From: JAAFIP01 sp043766985
GTDB taxonomy: Bacteria > Pseudomonadota > Gammaproteobacteria > Burkholderiales > Burkholderiaceae_C
Assembly: GCA_043766985.1 (NCBI GenBank)
Contig: JAYUHM010000132.1
Location: 1-64,000 of the forward strand
Direction: 5' to 3'
DNA length: 64,000 bases
In this document: positions 37,106 through 45,512 of the stretch, one piece after another
Position numbering within the stretch: the stretch's first letter is position 1
Layout: the number at the start of each line of letters is the position of its first letter
Program-made: the position numbers and the translations under genes
Notes under the pieces: generated by a model
Seen by the model: only the letters and a program-made list of their open reading frames with translations
Database searches by the model: none
Told to the model about the DNA's origin: nothing

Positions 37106-37150
37106 AAGCCCAACAGATTAGGGCACAAGCTGCTATTAAAAGTGTAGTTT
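37106..37150 (+). repeat. Dispersed AGCTAT repeat, degenerate copy 3
   Basis: The stretch AAGCCCAACAGATTAGGGCA followed by CAAGCTGCTATTAAAA matches the order and spacing of the family with several changes. It lies in the 291-base gap upstream of the TonB receptor. Confidence 0.6.
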
Positions 37151-37311
37151 ATGCGATGCCTAGTGCGCGCACACTGTGCCGCGCTAACTGTACAAGCCAG
37201 CCGAGTTTGTGTACGCTGCAACGGCATCGAAGGCACGGCGCCAACGTGCAGGCGCCCAGCGCGCACACGCATAGCGCCGGGCTCCACACAACATGGATTA
37301 AAGGACACAGC

Positions 37312-39531
37312 ATGAGGAGTTATTTGGTAACGCAAACCGGTTCACTGGCGGTTTATTTAGGGCTAGGCGTTTTGCAGTCGGTGGCCGCACAGACCAGCCC
37401 CGACACCCCAGCTGCAGGCGCAGCAGCGGCGCGAGAGCTGCCTGCAGTCACCATCAGCGTTACGCGTACAGAGGGCAAGAACTTTGAAACGCCGGCCTCG
37501 GTAGACGTGGTAGGCCGCGCGCAAATTGAAGATGCCAAGCTGCAAGTCAACCTCTCTGAGGTGCTGGGCACGGTGCCGGGGCTGGTGGCCAACAACCGGG
37601 GTAACTATGCGCAAGACCTGCAAATATCCAGCCGGGGTTTCGGTGCACGCACAGCATTTGGTGTGCGGGGTATCCGCATTTATGTGGACGGCATCCCGGG
37701 TAACTCGCCCGACGGCCAAGGGCAGGTATCGCATATTGACTTAGGCTCGGCCAAGCAGATTGAAGTGCTGCGCGGGCCTTTCTCGTCGATCTACGGCAAC
37801 TCTTCAGGCGGGGTTATTAACGTGACCACCCAAGAGGGCGGGCCAGACACCGTGGCGACCACCTCGCTGTCGGGTGGCGCTTCCAACAGCTACCGCCTGG
37901 CACAAAAAATCAGCGGGGCTACGAGTGCGTTTAACTACGTGCTGGACGTCTCGCGCTTCGCGACCGACGGATGGCGTCAGCAAAGCGCAGCGCAAAAAGA
38001 CAACCTGAATGCGCGCATTGGCTTTAACCTATCCGAAGACACGCAGGCAGTGCTGGTGCTAAACCGCGTTAACCTGCCCGACGCGCAAGACGCGCAAGGC
38101 GTAACGTTGGCAGGCTTGGCCACGCCCAAGGCAGTGCCGCCCGCAGTGCTTACCTTTAACACCCGCAAGTCCACCGAGCAAACGCAATTGGGGCTGGATA
38201 TTAACCACCGCTTTAACGCAGAACACGCAGTCAAACTGATGGGCTATGGTGGACAGCGCGAAGTGACGCAGTTCCAGTCGATTGCTATTGGTGCGCAAAC
38301 CGCCGCAACCGCAGCGGGCGGCGTGGTGGATTTTGAACGCGACTACAAAGGCATGGAAGGCCGATATACCTTCAAACGCAGCCTGGCTAACGGGCCGCTG
38401 CTGTTGCACGCTGGCTTTACCGCTGACCGTTTGAAAGAGCAGCGCCGGGGCTTTGAAAACTTTACCGCCAGCAGTACGGTCAACCCCGATCCGTTGTGCA
38501 TCAACGGTACGGTGCGCCTGTTTACCTGCGGCGTGCAAGGCAAGCTGCGCCGCGATGAAAACAATAACTTGAGGGCCAACGACCAATACCTGCAAGCCCA
38601 GTGGTGGCCAAGCAGCGACCTGAGTTTGCATGCGGGTGTGCGCCGCAGCAGCATCAAGCTGGAGTCGCAAGACAAATACATCGTGCCGGGAAACCCAAAC
38701 GACAGTGGTGGCGTGGCCTATAGCGGCACCACGCCCATGCTCAGCGCGCTCTACAACCTGAGTGAAAGGGTCAACCTGTACGCCTCGTGGGGCAAGGGCT
38801 TTGATGCGCCAACGCTCAACGAAATTGCCTACAACCCGGACAGTACCAAGTCGGGCCTGAACCTCACGCTTAAACCGTCGCGCAGCCAACAGGTTGAGCT
38901 GGGAGCCAAGCTGCAAATGGCCGCCAACGCCAACTTGCAGGTGGCGGTTTTTCAGGCCAAAACTGAAGACGAAATCGTGGTACTGAGTAACAACGGCGGC
39001 CGCTCGCGTTTTCAGAACGCCGGTGGCACCAAGCGTGACGGCATTGAGCTGGCCTACAACAACCAGTTTGCCAAAGGCTGGAAAACGCAATGGGCCTACA
39101 CGTATTTGAACGCGACTTATTCAGATGCTTTCAAGGCATGTTTTGTTACAACTTGCACCGGCTCCCAAGGTGTGCCGGTGGCCGCAGGTAGTTTGATTCC
39201 AGGGGTACCCAAACAAAGCCTGTTCGCCGACTTGGCCTGGACCAGTGCCGACGGTGGCGTGCAAGCGGGCGTGGAGTGGCGCGCCACCAGCAAAGTGACG
39301 GTCAATGACCTGAATACCGAGTCCGCGCCCGGCTATGGCACGCTGGCTGCGCGTGTGTCATTTACCCAAAAAGCGGGCAACTGGACTTGGCGCGAATTTG
39401 TACGCGTGGATAACCTTGCGTCTAAATCCTACGTAGGCTCGGTGATCGTCAATCAGGCCAGCGCGCAGTACTACGAGCCTGCGCCAACGCGCACTTGGCT
39501 GATGGGTTTAGTGGGCAGTTACAAATTTTAA
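37312..39531 (+). CDS. TonB-dependent outer-membrane receptor (PqqU/YncD-like)
   Basis: Start chosen at ATG 37312 after AAAGGA, giving 739 residues with a signal sequence ending near VAAQ. The plug domain has ISVTRTEGKNFETPASVDVV, LQISSRGFGARTAFGVRG and LYVDGIPGNSPDGQGQ-like sequence before EVLRGPFSSIYGNSSGGV; the barrel ends in a C-terminal aromatic (YKF). The DGIP...PDGQGQ plug pattern resembles the YncD/PqqU group, which imports PQQ. The adjacent PQQ-dependent dehydrogenase supports PQQ as ligand, but a siderophore or other cofactor is possible. Confidence 0.85.
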   Translation: MRSYLVTQTGSLAVYLGLGVLQSVAAQTSPDTPAAGAAAARELPAVTISVTRTEGKNFETPASVDVVGRAQIEDAKLQVNLSEVLGTVPGLVANNRGNYAQDLQISSRGFGARTAFGVRGIRIYVDGIPGNSPDGQGQVSHIDLGSAKQIEVLRGPFSSIYGNSSGGVINVTTQEGGPDTVATTSLSGGASNSYRLAQKISGATSAFNYVLDVSRFATDGWRQQSAAQKDNLNARIGFNLSEDTQAVLVLNRVNLPDAQDAQGVTLAGLATPKAVPPAVLTFNTRKSTEQTQLGLDINHRFNAEHAVKLMGYGGQREVTQFQSIAIGAQTAATAAGGVVDFERDYKGMEGRYTFKRSLANGPLLLHAGFTADRLKEQRRGFENFTASSTVNPDPLCINGTVRLFTCGVQGKLRRDENNNLRANDQYLQAQWWPSSDLSLHAGVRRSSIKLESQDKYIVPGNPNDSGGVAYSGTTPMLSALYNLSERVNLYASWGKGFDAPTLNEIAYNPDSTKSGLNLTLKPSRSQQVELGAKLQMAANANLQVAVFQAKTEDEIVVLSNNGGRSRFQNAGGTKRDGIELAYNNQFAKGWKTQWAYTYLNATYSDAFKACFVTTCTGSQGVPVAAGSLIPGVPKQSLFADLAWTSADGGVQAGVEWRATSKVTVNDLNTESAPGYGTLAARVSFTQKAGNWTWREFVRVDNLASKSYVGSVIVNQASAQYYEPAPTRTWLMGLVGSYKF

Positions 39532-39603
39532 GTAGCTTGAACAAAGGCACCGTCCTGTCACCTAAGCGCTAGTCAGTTAATTAGGTTGGTAGTCATAATA
39601 AAA

Positions 39604-39629
39604 ATGAAGACAGCAAAGACTGTTTTCAT
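39604..39629. other. Hairpin between TonB receptor and dehydrogenase genes
   Basis: A 10-base inverted repeat with one G-U pair (ATGAAGACAG-CAAAGA-CTGTTTTCAT) lies 44 bases before the dehydrogenase start. It lacks a T-run; it could be an mRNA processing or stability element. Confidence 0.4.
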
Positions 39630-39673
39630 GGGTATTTCTGGTGTGGATTTTTAACTCTAATTAGGAGATGACG

Positions 39674-40948
39674 ATGACATTGAAGAAGCAGCGTTTTCTG
39701 TTGACATTGGGCGCCGCCCTCTGCGCAGCAACGGTAATGAGTAGTGCTTTTGCACAAGCCAACATCGACAAACTCAAGCAAATGCGGGTAGCCACCACGG
39801 ATTTGAATATTCCGCTGGTACCGCAAACTGGGGCGAATGCCGATGCGATCAAAGAAAACTTGAAGCGCGTCAAAATGCCGCCAGGTTTTAAGATTTCTTT
39901 GTATGCAGTGGTGCCTGATGCGCGCCATATGGCAGTGGCTCCATCGACCAACATGCTATTTGTTGGCACCCGTAAAACTACGGTGTGGGCCGTGACCAAC
40001 CGCAACAGCGGCCCCGCGGCCACCGAGGTGAAATCATTTGCGCCGTCGCTCAAATTTACCAACCCTAACGGCGTGTGCTGGACCAAGGACGGCTTCCTGA
40101 TTGTGACCGAGCACAACCGTGTTCTCAACTTCCCCGCTGCCGAGTTCTTCTATGAAGGTCCAGACGTTGCGGTAATCGAGGTGGTAGGCCAAGGCAAGCT
40201 GATCCCCGTGGAGGAGGAGAGCTACAACCACGGTGCACGCGTCTGCAAAGTCGGCAAAGACGGAATGCTGTATGTCTCGCTGGGTCAACCGCACAACGTG
40301 CAACCCCGTGACAAGATCAAAATCTACAACGATGTGGGTATTGGCGGCATGGTGCGCATGAACGCATTTGACGGCAGCAAGCGCGAGGTGTACGCCACGG
40401 GTATTCGCAACTCAGTGGGCCATGACTTCAATCCGAAGGACGGCACGTTGTGGTTTACCGATAACCAAACCGACGGCATGGGAGACGACATACCGGCCGG
40501 TGAGATCAACCGCATTACCAAGGCGGGCCAGTTCTTTGGCTATCCGTGGATTCAGGGCAAAACCCGTATCACTGAGCATGGTTACGACAAAGACCCGCTG
40601 CCCCCTAATGTAACCAACCCTGAGGTGTACATGGACGCGCATGCCGCTGACCTGGGCATGACCTTCTACACTGGCAAGAAATTTCCGGCCAAGTACCAGG
40701 GCGGCATCTTCTCGGCCCAGCATGGCTCATGGAACCGCACCAACCCGGTTGGCGCGCGCATTATGTTTACCAGCCTGAAAGCCGACGGCACCGCCGACAA
40801 GACGGAGGTGTTTGCTGACGGCTGGCTGGACAACGAGACGCGCCAGTACCGGGGCCGCCCGGTCGATGTGGCTAACTTGCCTGACGGCTCCATCCTGGTA
40901 TCGGACGATTTTGCTGGCGCGATTTACCGTATAAGCTATTCTGAATAA
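39674..40948 (+). CDS. Secreted PQQ-dependent sugar (sorbosone-type) dehydrogenase
   Basis: The preferred start is the second ATG at 39674, six bases after AGGAG; ATG 39668 abuts that site. The roughly 424-residue product has a signal peptide ending at SSAFA-Q and a beta-propeller of the soluble glucose/sorbosone dehydrogenase family. Conserved blocks include NHGARVCKVGKDGMLYVSLG (candidate base His), GHDFNPKDGTLWFTDNQTD, then GMGDDIPAGEIN and GSWNRTNPVG. It would oxidise an aldose or ketoaldose in the periplasm and pass electrons to a cytochrome c such as the next gene product. No pqq synthesis genes are in the window. Confidence 0.87.
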   Translation: MTLKKQRFLLTLGAALCAATVMSSAFAQANIDKLKQMRVATTDLNIPLVPQTGANADAIKENLKRVKMPPGFKISLYAVVPDARHMAVAPSTNMLFVGTRKTTVWAVTNRNSGPAATEVKSFAPSLKFTNPNGVCWTKDGFLIVTEHNRVLNFPAAEFFYEGPDVAVIEVVGQGKLIPVEEESYNHGARVCKVGKDGMLYVSLGQPHNVQPRDKIKIYNDVGIGGMVRMNAFDGSKREVYATGIRNSVGHDFNPKDGTLWFTDNQTDGMGDDIPAGEINRITKAGQFFGYPWIQGKTRITEHGYDKDPLPPNVTNPEVYMDAHAADLGMTFYTGKKFPAKYQGGIFSAQHGSWNRTNPVGARIMFTSLKADGTADKTEVFADGWLDNETRQYRGRPVDVANLPDGSILVSDDFAGAIYRISYSE

Positions 40949-40971
40949 GCCATAACAAGCTTATCTGCACA

Positions 40972-41004
40972 GGGCGCGTGGACAAAACACGCGCCCGTTT
41001 TTTT
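40972..41004 (+). terminator. Strong Rho-independent terminator after the PQQ dehydrogenase
   Basis: The stem GGGCGCGTG-GACAAAA-CACGCGCCC (9 perfect pairs) is followed by G and T7. It ends only 14 bases before the start of the cytochrome c gene, so expression of that gene depends on read-through. Confidence 0.95.
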
Positions 41005-41018
41005 GAATGGACGCGACT

Positions 41019-41363
41019 ATGAAATTCCTGGGAAACTTCAAAATTCACCATGGGTTGGCCACCATGGGTGTATTGCTTGCGGCCAGCTGTAGCGCAAGCT
41101 TTGCTGGCGATATAGCCGCAGGCAAGGCCCGCGCTGCCATGTGTTCTACCTGCCACGGCCCTTTGGGTATTAGCCAATTGCCCAATGCACCGCACTTGGC
41201 GGGGCAACCCGAAATTTATACGATGGAGCAGCTAAAGCACTACCGCGATGGCAAGCGCTCTAACGAAGTGATGGCAGTGATTGCCAAAAGCCTGAGCGAC
41301 AAAGACATTGAGGATTTGGCGGCGTGGTATGGGTCCATCGCATTTACAGTAAAAGAAAAGTAG
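41019..41363 (+). CDS. Periplasmic monohaem cytochrome c (c553-like)
   Basis: This small secreted cytochrome of about 114 residues has a signal peptide (MGVLLAASCSASFAG), one haem-binding CSTCH and a distal Met candidate in the YTMEQL or NEVMAVIA region. Start at 41019 is favoured; ATG 41007 adds four residues. It probably accepts electrons from the preceding PQQ dehydrogenase and delivers them to the respiratory chain. A strong terminator separates the two genes. It converges with the ModE-like regulator gene (16-base gap). Confidence 0.88.
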   Translation: MKFLGNFKIHHGLATMGVLLAASCSASFAGDIAAGKARAAMCSTCHGPLGISQLPNAPHLAGQPEIYTMEQLKHYRDGKRSNEVMAVIAKSLSDKDIEDLAAWYGSIAFTVKEK

Positions 41364-41379
41364 CCGCGTATTGGGCGCT

Positions 41380-42462
41380 TTAATGAAATTGCCACCAAGG
41401 CAATGTTTGTGTCAACGATAGCACCTTACCAGAGCTTTCGTTCTCATACCCAGTGATGTTTTGCAGCTGTTCAAGCCACGCAGCGCCCTGTAGCAATTTA
41501 CATAAAGTCTTGACTGGTGATTCCTGCAAGGCAGTTTTCAGGCATACCAAATCGTAGCGTTCTTGAACCAAGGGAACAAAGTCGAGACCCATGGCTGCGG
41601 CTGCAGCCGATATGCCTATGCCTACGTCGGCGCTGCCCTGCGCTACGGCATGCGCTACTGCAGAGTGCGAGGGTTCGGTGTGGCGATAGCCTGTAATTTG
41701 GTTGGGCTTGATTTCAAGTTGCGCTATCAGCTCATCTAGTAGCAAGCGGGTACCTGATCCCAATGCGCGGTTTGAAAATCGCAGGTTCTTGTCCCTGACG
41801 TCTGTAAGTGTCCTGACACCATGGGGATTGCCGGGTGCCAAGATCAGCCCTTGCGTGCGCAGTGCAAAGCCGATAATTTTGTGCAACCCTGGTTGAAGCA
41901 AGGGTTGATATGTGCGCTGCGCTAGCGTGCCTGGTTGCGCGGGAACGGTGGTGTGAAAGCCCGCCATCATGCAGCGCCCCTCGTTAAGCGCGCGAATAGC
42001 GTCTACGCTACCTGTGAAACTGATGTCTAAGTGCAAGTGCTTCGTTGCGCAATGGGCGCGCAGGCGGCTTAACGCCTCGTCATGGCTGGCATAGAGTGAC
42101 AGCACCTGAGACTTAGGTTCAAACGCCATGGCAAAGCTTCGCTCCAGCTCGGCTTGGAGCGCTTCAATTTGCGGGGCTAGCCGCGCCTGCGCTTGGCGTT
42201 CAGCGTACAGCAGCTTGGTTCCAAATGGGCTCAACCGAGCTGCTTGCCCTTTGTCCCAAATCAACAAGTTTTCACCCAGTTGGGCTTCCCAGCGTTTTAG
42301 CTCACCCCATACATGACGGTACGACAAATGCAGTGACTTGGCCGCTGCGGAAATCGAGCCCTGTTCTTGCACCGCATGCAGCAATGCCATCAGGGGGTTA
42401 TGAATCGGCCCACGGGGCTGGGACACAGGGTGAAGTGAGTAGGATAACTGGATGTTTTGCAC
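41380..42462 (-). CDS. ModE-like transcription regulator with substrate-binding-protein domain
   Basis: This 360-residue protein has an N-terminal winged helix of ModE type (SISAAAKSLHLSYRHVWGE, then LSPFGTKLL) at residues 25-95. A periplasmic-binding-protein-like domain (PBP_like) follows, with GVRTLTDVRDKNLRFSNR and GSGTRLLLDELI. Regulators of this build sense molybdate or tungstate and repress or activate oxyanion uptake genes. It is divergent from tupB, and a CTATGCA palindrome lies between the two, so control of tupBCA by tungstate is likely. Confidence 0.85.
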   Translation of the reverse strand: MQNIQLSYSLHPVSQPRGPIHNPLMALLHAVQEQGSISAAAKSLHLSYRHVWGELKRWEAQLGENLLIWDKGQAARLSPFGTKLLYAERQAQARLAPQIEALQAELERSFAMAFEPKSQVLSLYASHDEALSRLRAHCATKHLHLDISFTGSVDAIRALNEGRCMMAGFHTTVPAQPGTLAQRTYQPLLQPGLHKIIGFALRTQGLILAPGNPHGVRTLTDVRDKNLRFSNRALGSGTRLLLDELIAQLEIKPNQITGYRHTEPSHSAVAHAVAQGSADVGIGISAAAAAMGLDFVPLVQERYDLVCLKTALQESPVKTLCKLLQGAAWLEQLQNITGYENESSGKVLSLTQTLPWWQFH

Positions 42463-42511
42463 AACCTCAAGTTTGCCTTAAAACTAGGGGTTTCTTGCGC
42501 TATATCCATCC

Positions 42512-42531
42512 CTATGCAATGGAATGCATAG
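42512..42531. promoter_or_regulatory. CTATGCA-N6-TGCATAG palindrome, candidate ModE/TunR-type operator
   Basis: A perfect 7-base inverted repeat lies in the divergent region between the ModE-like regulator and tupB, 50 bases from the regulator start. The adjacent GCGCTATATCC recalls a ModE half-site. If tupB started at ATG 42519, that codon would lie inside the palindrome, which argues for the later GTG start. Confidence 0.55.
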
Positions 42532-42581
42532 CTCGTCAGTACCAATGGTCTAGCCCGGTTGCAGCGATTACGATATGCGTA

Positions 42582-43295
42582 GTGAATACTTTGTCTGACA
42601 GCGTGCTTTCTGCGCTACGTTTAATTGCATCTTTTGATCCCACGCTGTGGGCCATCATCTCGCGCTCGCTGGCTGTGAGCGCGCTAGCCTGTTTGCTGGC
42701 GTGTGGTGTAGGCTTGGCGCTGGGGGCGTGGCTGGGCATTGCGCGCTTTGCCGGACGAGGTGCGGTGCTGGCTTTGGTTAACACCTTGCTGGCCTTGCCT
42801 TCGGTGGTGGTGGGGTTGCTGGTGTATTTGCTGCTGTCTCGCACGGGGCCGCTGGGGTTTTTAGGCTGGCTATTTTCGTTCAAGGCCATGGTACTGGCGC
42901 AGGCCGTGCTGGTGCTGCCCGTCGTTACTGCACTGACGCGCCAAACCATTGAAGACGCCAGCGCACTGCACGGTGAGCAATTGCTGTCCATGGGGGCTGG
43001 TACAGCACTGCGCAGCCTGCTGTTGGCTTGGGATGAACGGTATGCGCTGCTCATGGTGCTGATTGCGGCGTTTGGCCGCGCTATTTCGGAGGTGGGTGCG
43101 GTGATGATCGTGGGTGGCAACATCGATGGGTTTACCAGAGTAATGACCACCGCTATTGCGCTGGAAACCAGCAAAGGCGATCTACCCTTGGCGTTGGGCT
43201 TGGGGCTGGTATTGCTGCTCTTGGTGTTGCTGTTCAACACTGCCGTAGCGGGGGTAAAACATTGGCGCGAACGGGTGGAGGCGCAGGCCCTATGA
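42582..43295 (+). CDS. tupB: Tungstate ABC transporter permease
   Basis: This 237-residue permease has five to six hydrophobic segments and the ABC permease loop around EDASALHGEQLLSMGAG, followed by VLIAAFGRAISEVGAVMIVGG, typical of TupB/WtpB proteins. Start is uncertain: GTG 42582 is preferred because of the upstream palindrome, with ATG 42519 (21 residues longer) as alternative. It moves tungstate through the inner membrane with TupC and TupA, whose genes follow with ATGA overlaps. Confidence 0.88.
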   Translation: MNTLSDSVLSALRLIASFDPTLWAIISRSLAVSALACLLACGVGLALGAWLGIARFAGRGAVLALVNTLLALPSVVVGLLVYLLLSRTGPLGFLGWLFSFKAMVLAQAVLVLPVVTALTRQTIEDASALHGEQLLSMGAGTALRSLLLAWDERYALLMVLIAAFGRAISEVGAVMIVGGNIDGFTRVMTTAIALETSKGDLPLALGLGLVLLLLVLLFNTAVAGVKHWRERVEAQAL

Positions 43296-43981
43296 CGACT
43301 ATAGTGAGCTTGGAAAAGGCGTCGGTACGTTTTGGCCGCGTGCAGGCCCTGCAAGACGTGTCGATGACGGTGCGACCCGGTGAATGTATAGCGCTGGTAG
43401 GGGGCAATGGCAGTGGCAAAAGTACGCTGCTGCGGCTGCTGCACGGCTTGATCTCTCCCACCACAGGTAGCGTGGTATTCCATACCACCGCAAGGCAAGC
43501 GTTTGTGTTCCAGCGGCCTTTTGTGCTACGCAGCACGGTGCTAACCAATGTGGCGCTGGCCGTATGGCTTAGCGGCGTGCCGTGGGCTGCTGCCAAGGTA
43601 CGTGCACACCACGCCTTGGCGGACGTCGGGCTGCAAGCCCTGGCCGCGCGCCAAGCACGCACGCTGTCGGGCGGGCAGCAGCAGCGGCTAACGTTTGCGC
43701 GTGCGCTGGCCGCGCTACCACGGGTTTTATTGCTGGACGAACCCACTGCCAGCCTGTCGCCTCAGGCCAAACGTGAAGTGGAGGCCTTAATGCAGCAATG
43801 CCTGCAACGCGGTATGACCTTGCTGTTTGCAAGCCATAACCTGGGACAAGTCAAACGCTTGGCCAGCCGCGTGGTGTGCCTGGATGCGGGACGCGTCGTG
43901 GTCGACATGGCGAAGGACATTTTTTTTACAACCCAGCTACCGGATGCGGCGGCGCTTTTTATCCAAGGTGAGACAGCATGA
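43292..43981 (+). CDS. tupC: Tungstate ABC transporter ATPase
   Basis: This 229-residue ATPase starts at the ATG overlapping the tupB stop (ATGA). Walker A is GGNGSGKST, the signature LSGGQQQRL and Walker B VLLLDEPTASL. Length and lack of a C-terminal oxyanion-sensing domain fit TupC rather than ModC. It overlaps tupA by ATGA. Confidence 0.9.
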   Translation: MTTIVSLEKASVRFGRVQALQDVSMTVRPGECIALVGGNGSGKSTLLRLLHGLISPTTGSVVFHTTARQAFVFQRPFVLRSTVLTNVALAVWLSGVPWAAAKVRAHHALADVGLQALAARQARTLSGGQQQRLTFARALAALPRVLLLDEPTASLSPQAKREVEALMQQCLQRGMTLLFASHNLGQVKRLASRVVCLDAGRVVVDMAKDIFFTTQLPDAAALFIQGETA

Positions 43982-44835
43982 CCTTATCGGTTATTCATAC
44001 TATCTACCAGTCTTTTAGGCCTCTAGCCCAGCGTTTAATAGCACAAACTGCTATTATTTTTATAGTGTCTATTTCGGCCACCGGCGCAGTCCATGCTCAA
44101 AATATTGTCATGGCATCCACCACATCTACCGAGCAATCGGGGCTGTTTAGCTACCTGCTGCCTGAGTTCAAGCGCGCTACGGGCATCGACGTAAAAGTAG
44201 TGGCGCTGGGCACAGGACAAGCGATTGATATGGGCCGACGCGGCGACGCGGACGTGCTGTTTGTGCATGACCAGGTGGCTGAGGAAAAGTTTGTCGCTGA
44301 AGGTTTTAGCACCAAACGCTTAGCCGTCATGTACAACGACTTTGTCTTGATTGGCCCCAAGGCTGACCCGGCTAACGCCAAAGGCAAAGACATTACTGAA
44401 GCGCTTAAAAAGCTCAGCAATGGCAATGCGGCATTTATTTCACGCGGCGACAAGTCCGGCACGCATGCAGCTGAATTGCGCTTTTGGACGATGGCTGCGA
44501 TGGCAGATAGAAAAGGCAGCGGCTACAAAGAGTGCGGCTGCGGCATGGGCCCTGCGCTCAACATTGCAGCGTCCACAGGCGCGTATGTGCTGGCTGACCG
44601 GGGCACTTGGCTGAATTTTAAAAACCGCGCCGATTTGGCGATTTTGGTCGAGGGCGATAACAAGCTGTTCAACCAATACGGTGTGATGGGCGTCAACCCG
44701 GCCAAGCATCCGCACGTCAAAGCAGCGGAGGCGCAGAAGTTCGTGGACTGGGTTGTTTCGCCTGCTGGCCAATCCAGCATCGCTGCCTACAAAATTGGCG
44801 GGGAGCAATTGTTTTTTCCTAATGCCGTCAAATAG
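43978..44835 (+). CDS. tupA: Tungstate-binding protein TupA
   Basis: This 285-residue periplasmic binding protein has the TupA signature ASTTSTEQSGLFSYLLPEF at the start of the mature part, then VALGTGQAIDMGRRGDADVL and FISRGDKSGTHAAELRFW. These are the loops that hold the oxyanion in the family. The signal peptide (residues 1-40) is odd: its hydrophobic core RLIAQTAIIFIVSI is encoded by a copy of the dispersed repeat. Tungstate over molybdate is inferred from family and from the nearby AOR genes. Confidence 0.9.
   Translation: MTLSVIHTIYQSFRPLAQRLIAQTAIIFIVSISATGAVHAQNIVMASTTSTEQSGLFSYLLPEFKRATGIDVKVVALGTGQAIDMGRRGDADVLFVHDQVAEEKFVAEGFSTKRLAVMYNDFVLIGPKADPANAKGKDITEALKKLSNGNAAFISRGDKSGTHAAELRFWTMAAMADRKGSGYKECGCGMGPALNIAASTGAYVLADRGTWLNFKNRADLAILVEGDNKLFNQYGVMGVNPAKHPHVKAAEAQKFVDWVVSPAGQSSIAAYKIGGEQLFFPNAVK
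44018..44066 (+). repeat. Dispersed AGCTAT repeat, copy 4 (encodes the TupA signal peptide core)
   Basis: The copy reads GCCTCTAGCCCAGCGTTTAA and then contains the perfect AATAGCA-CAAAC-TGCTATT inverted repeat. Translation in the tupA frame gives RPLAQRLIAQTAIIFIVS, the same relative frame as the copies in waaC and waaA. Confidence 0.85.
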
Positions 44836-44843
44836 GGGGCGCT

Positions 44844-45500
44844 ATGAGACCATTCAAACAGCAGTGGCGCAGATGGTTTGGCAAAGTACTATTGGTTTTT
44901 AGCATGGCGCAAACTATTGCCCTAGCCTAAACCACCGACACCGCGTTTGTCTTTGCGGCGGGCAGCTTACGCGCCCCTTTGACGCAACTGGCCCGCGACT
45001 TTGCGGCGCATGCGAGCGGGATCAAGGTGGAACTGATTTTTGGCGCCTCCGGCTTGCTCAAAGACCGCATTGCCGATGGACCTGTCTTAGAACAACCTGG
45101 TGGGCGTGCTGCTCAATCCGGCCATCAAACTAGGCATCTCCACCCCCTGCGTCGACCCTCGGGTGACTACACCAGGAAAATTTTTGAAGGCATTGAGTCC
45201 GCTGGCGCAGGCCCCAAGGGTTTTGCCGAGGCGCTGAAAGCCAAGGCATTGCAACTGACAGGCGGGCCCAACTCGCCTGCACCCCCTGCATATTCATCAC
45301 CTATTGCACCAACGCCGCTATCGCACGTGCTGACGTACCCGGCCTGCGCATCGTGCCCATTGCAGCAGCCATTAATGTGAGTGCCGACTACGGCATGACC
45401 CTTGCACGTAATGCGCCACCCGCTGCGCAGGCCTTTGCCGCGCATATGCTGTCACCTGCCGGTCAAGCTGTGCTGAAAAGCGCAGGCTTGCGTCCGCAAA
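44844..45500 (+). pseudogene. Decayed ModA-like molybdate-binding protein gene
   Basis: An ATG at 44844 begins a signal peptide-like sequence that hits TAA at 44928, exactly at the expected processing site (TIALA-stop). Beyond the stop the frame continues with FVFAAGSLRAPLTQLARDFA, typical of ModA-like proteins, to KDRIADG. Then a deletion and at least two frameshifts follow: NNLVGVLLNPAIKLGIS, DYTRKIFEGIESAG, FITYCTNAAIARAD and ADYGMTLARNAPPAAQAFA with LSPAGQAVLKSAGL appear in different frames. Tungstate uptake by TupABC next door may have made it dispensable. Confidence 0.85.
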
Positions 45501-45512
45501 ATAGATGTACGG

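Noticed and set aside
38059..39090. 343-residue open frame on the minus strand
   Set aside because: It is antisense to the TonB receptor, which has clear plug and barrel motifs; the frame is open only because of codon bias.
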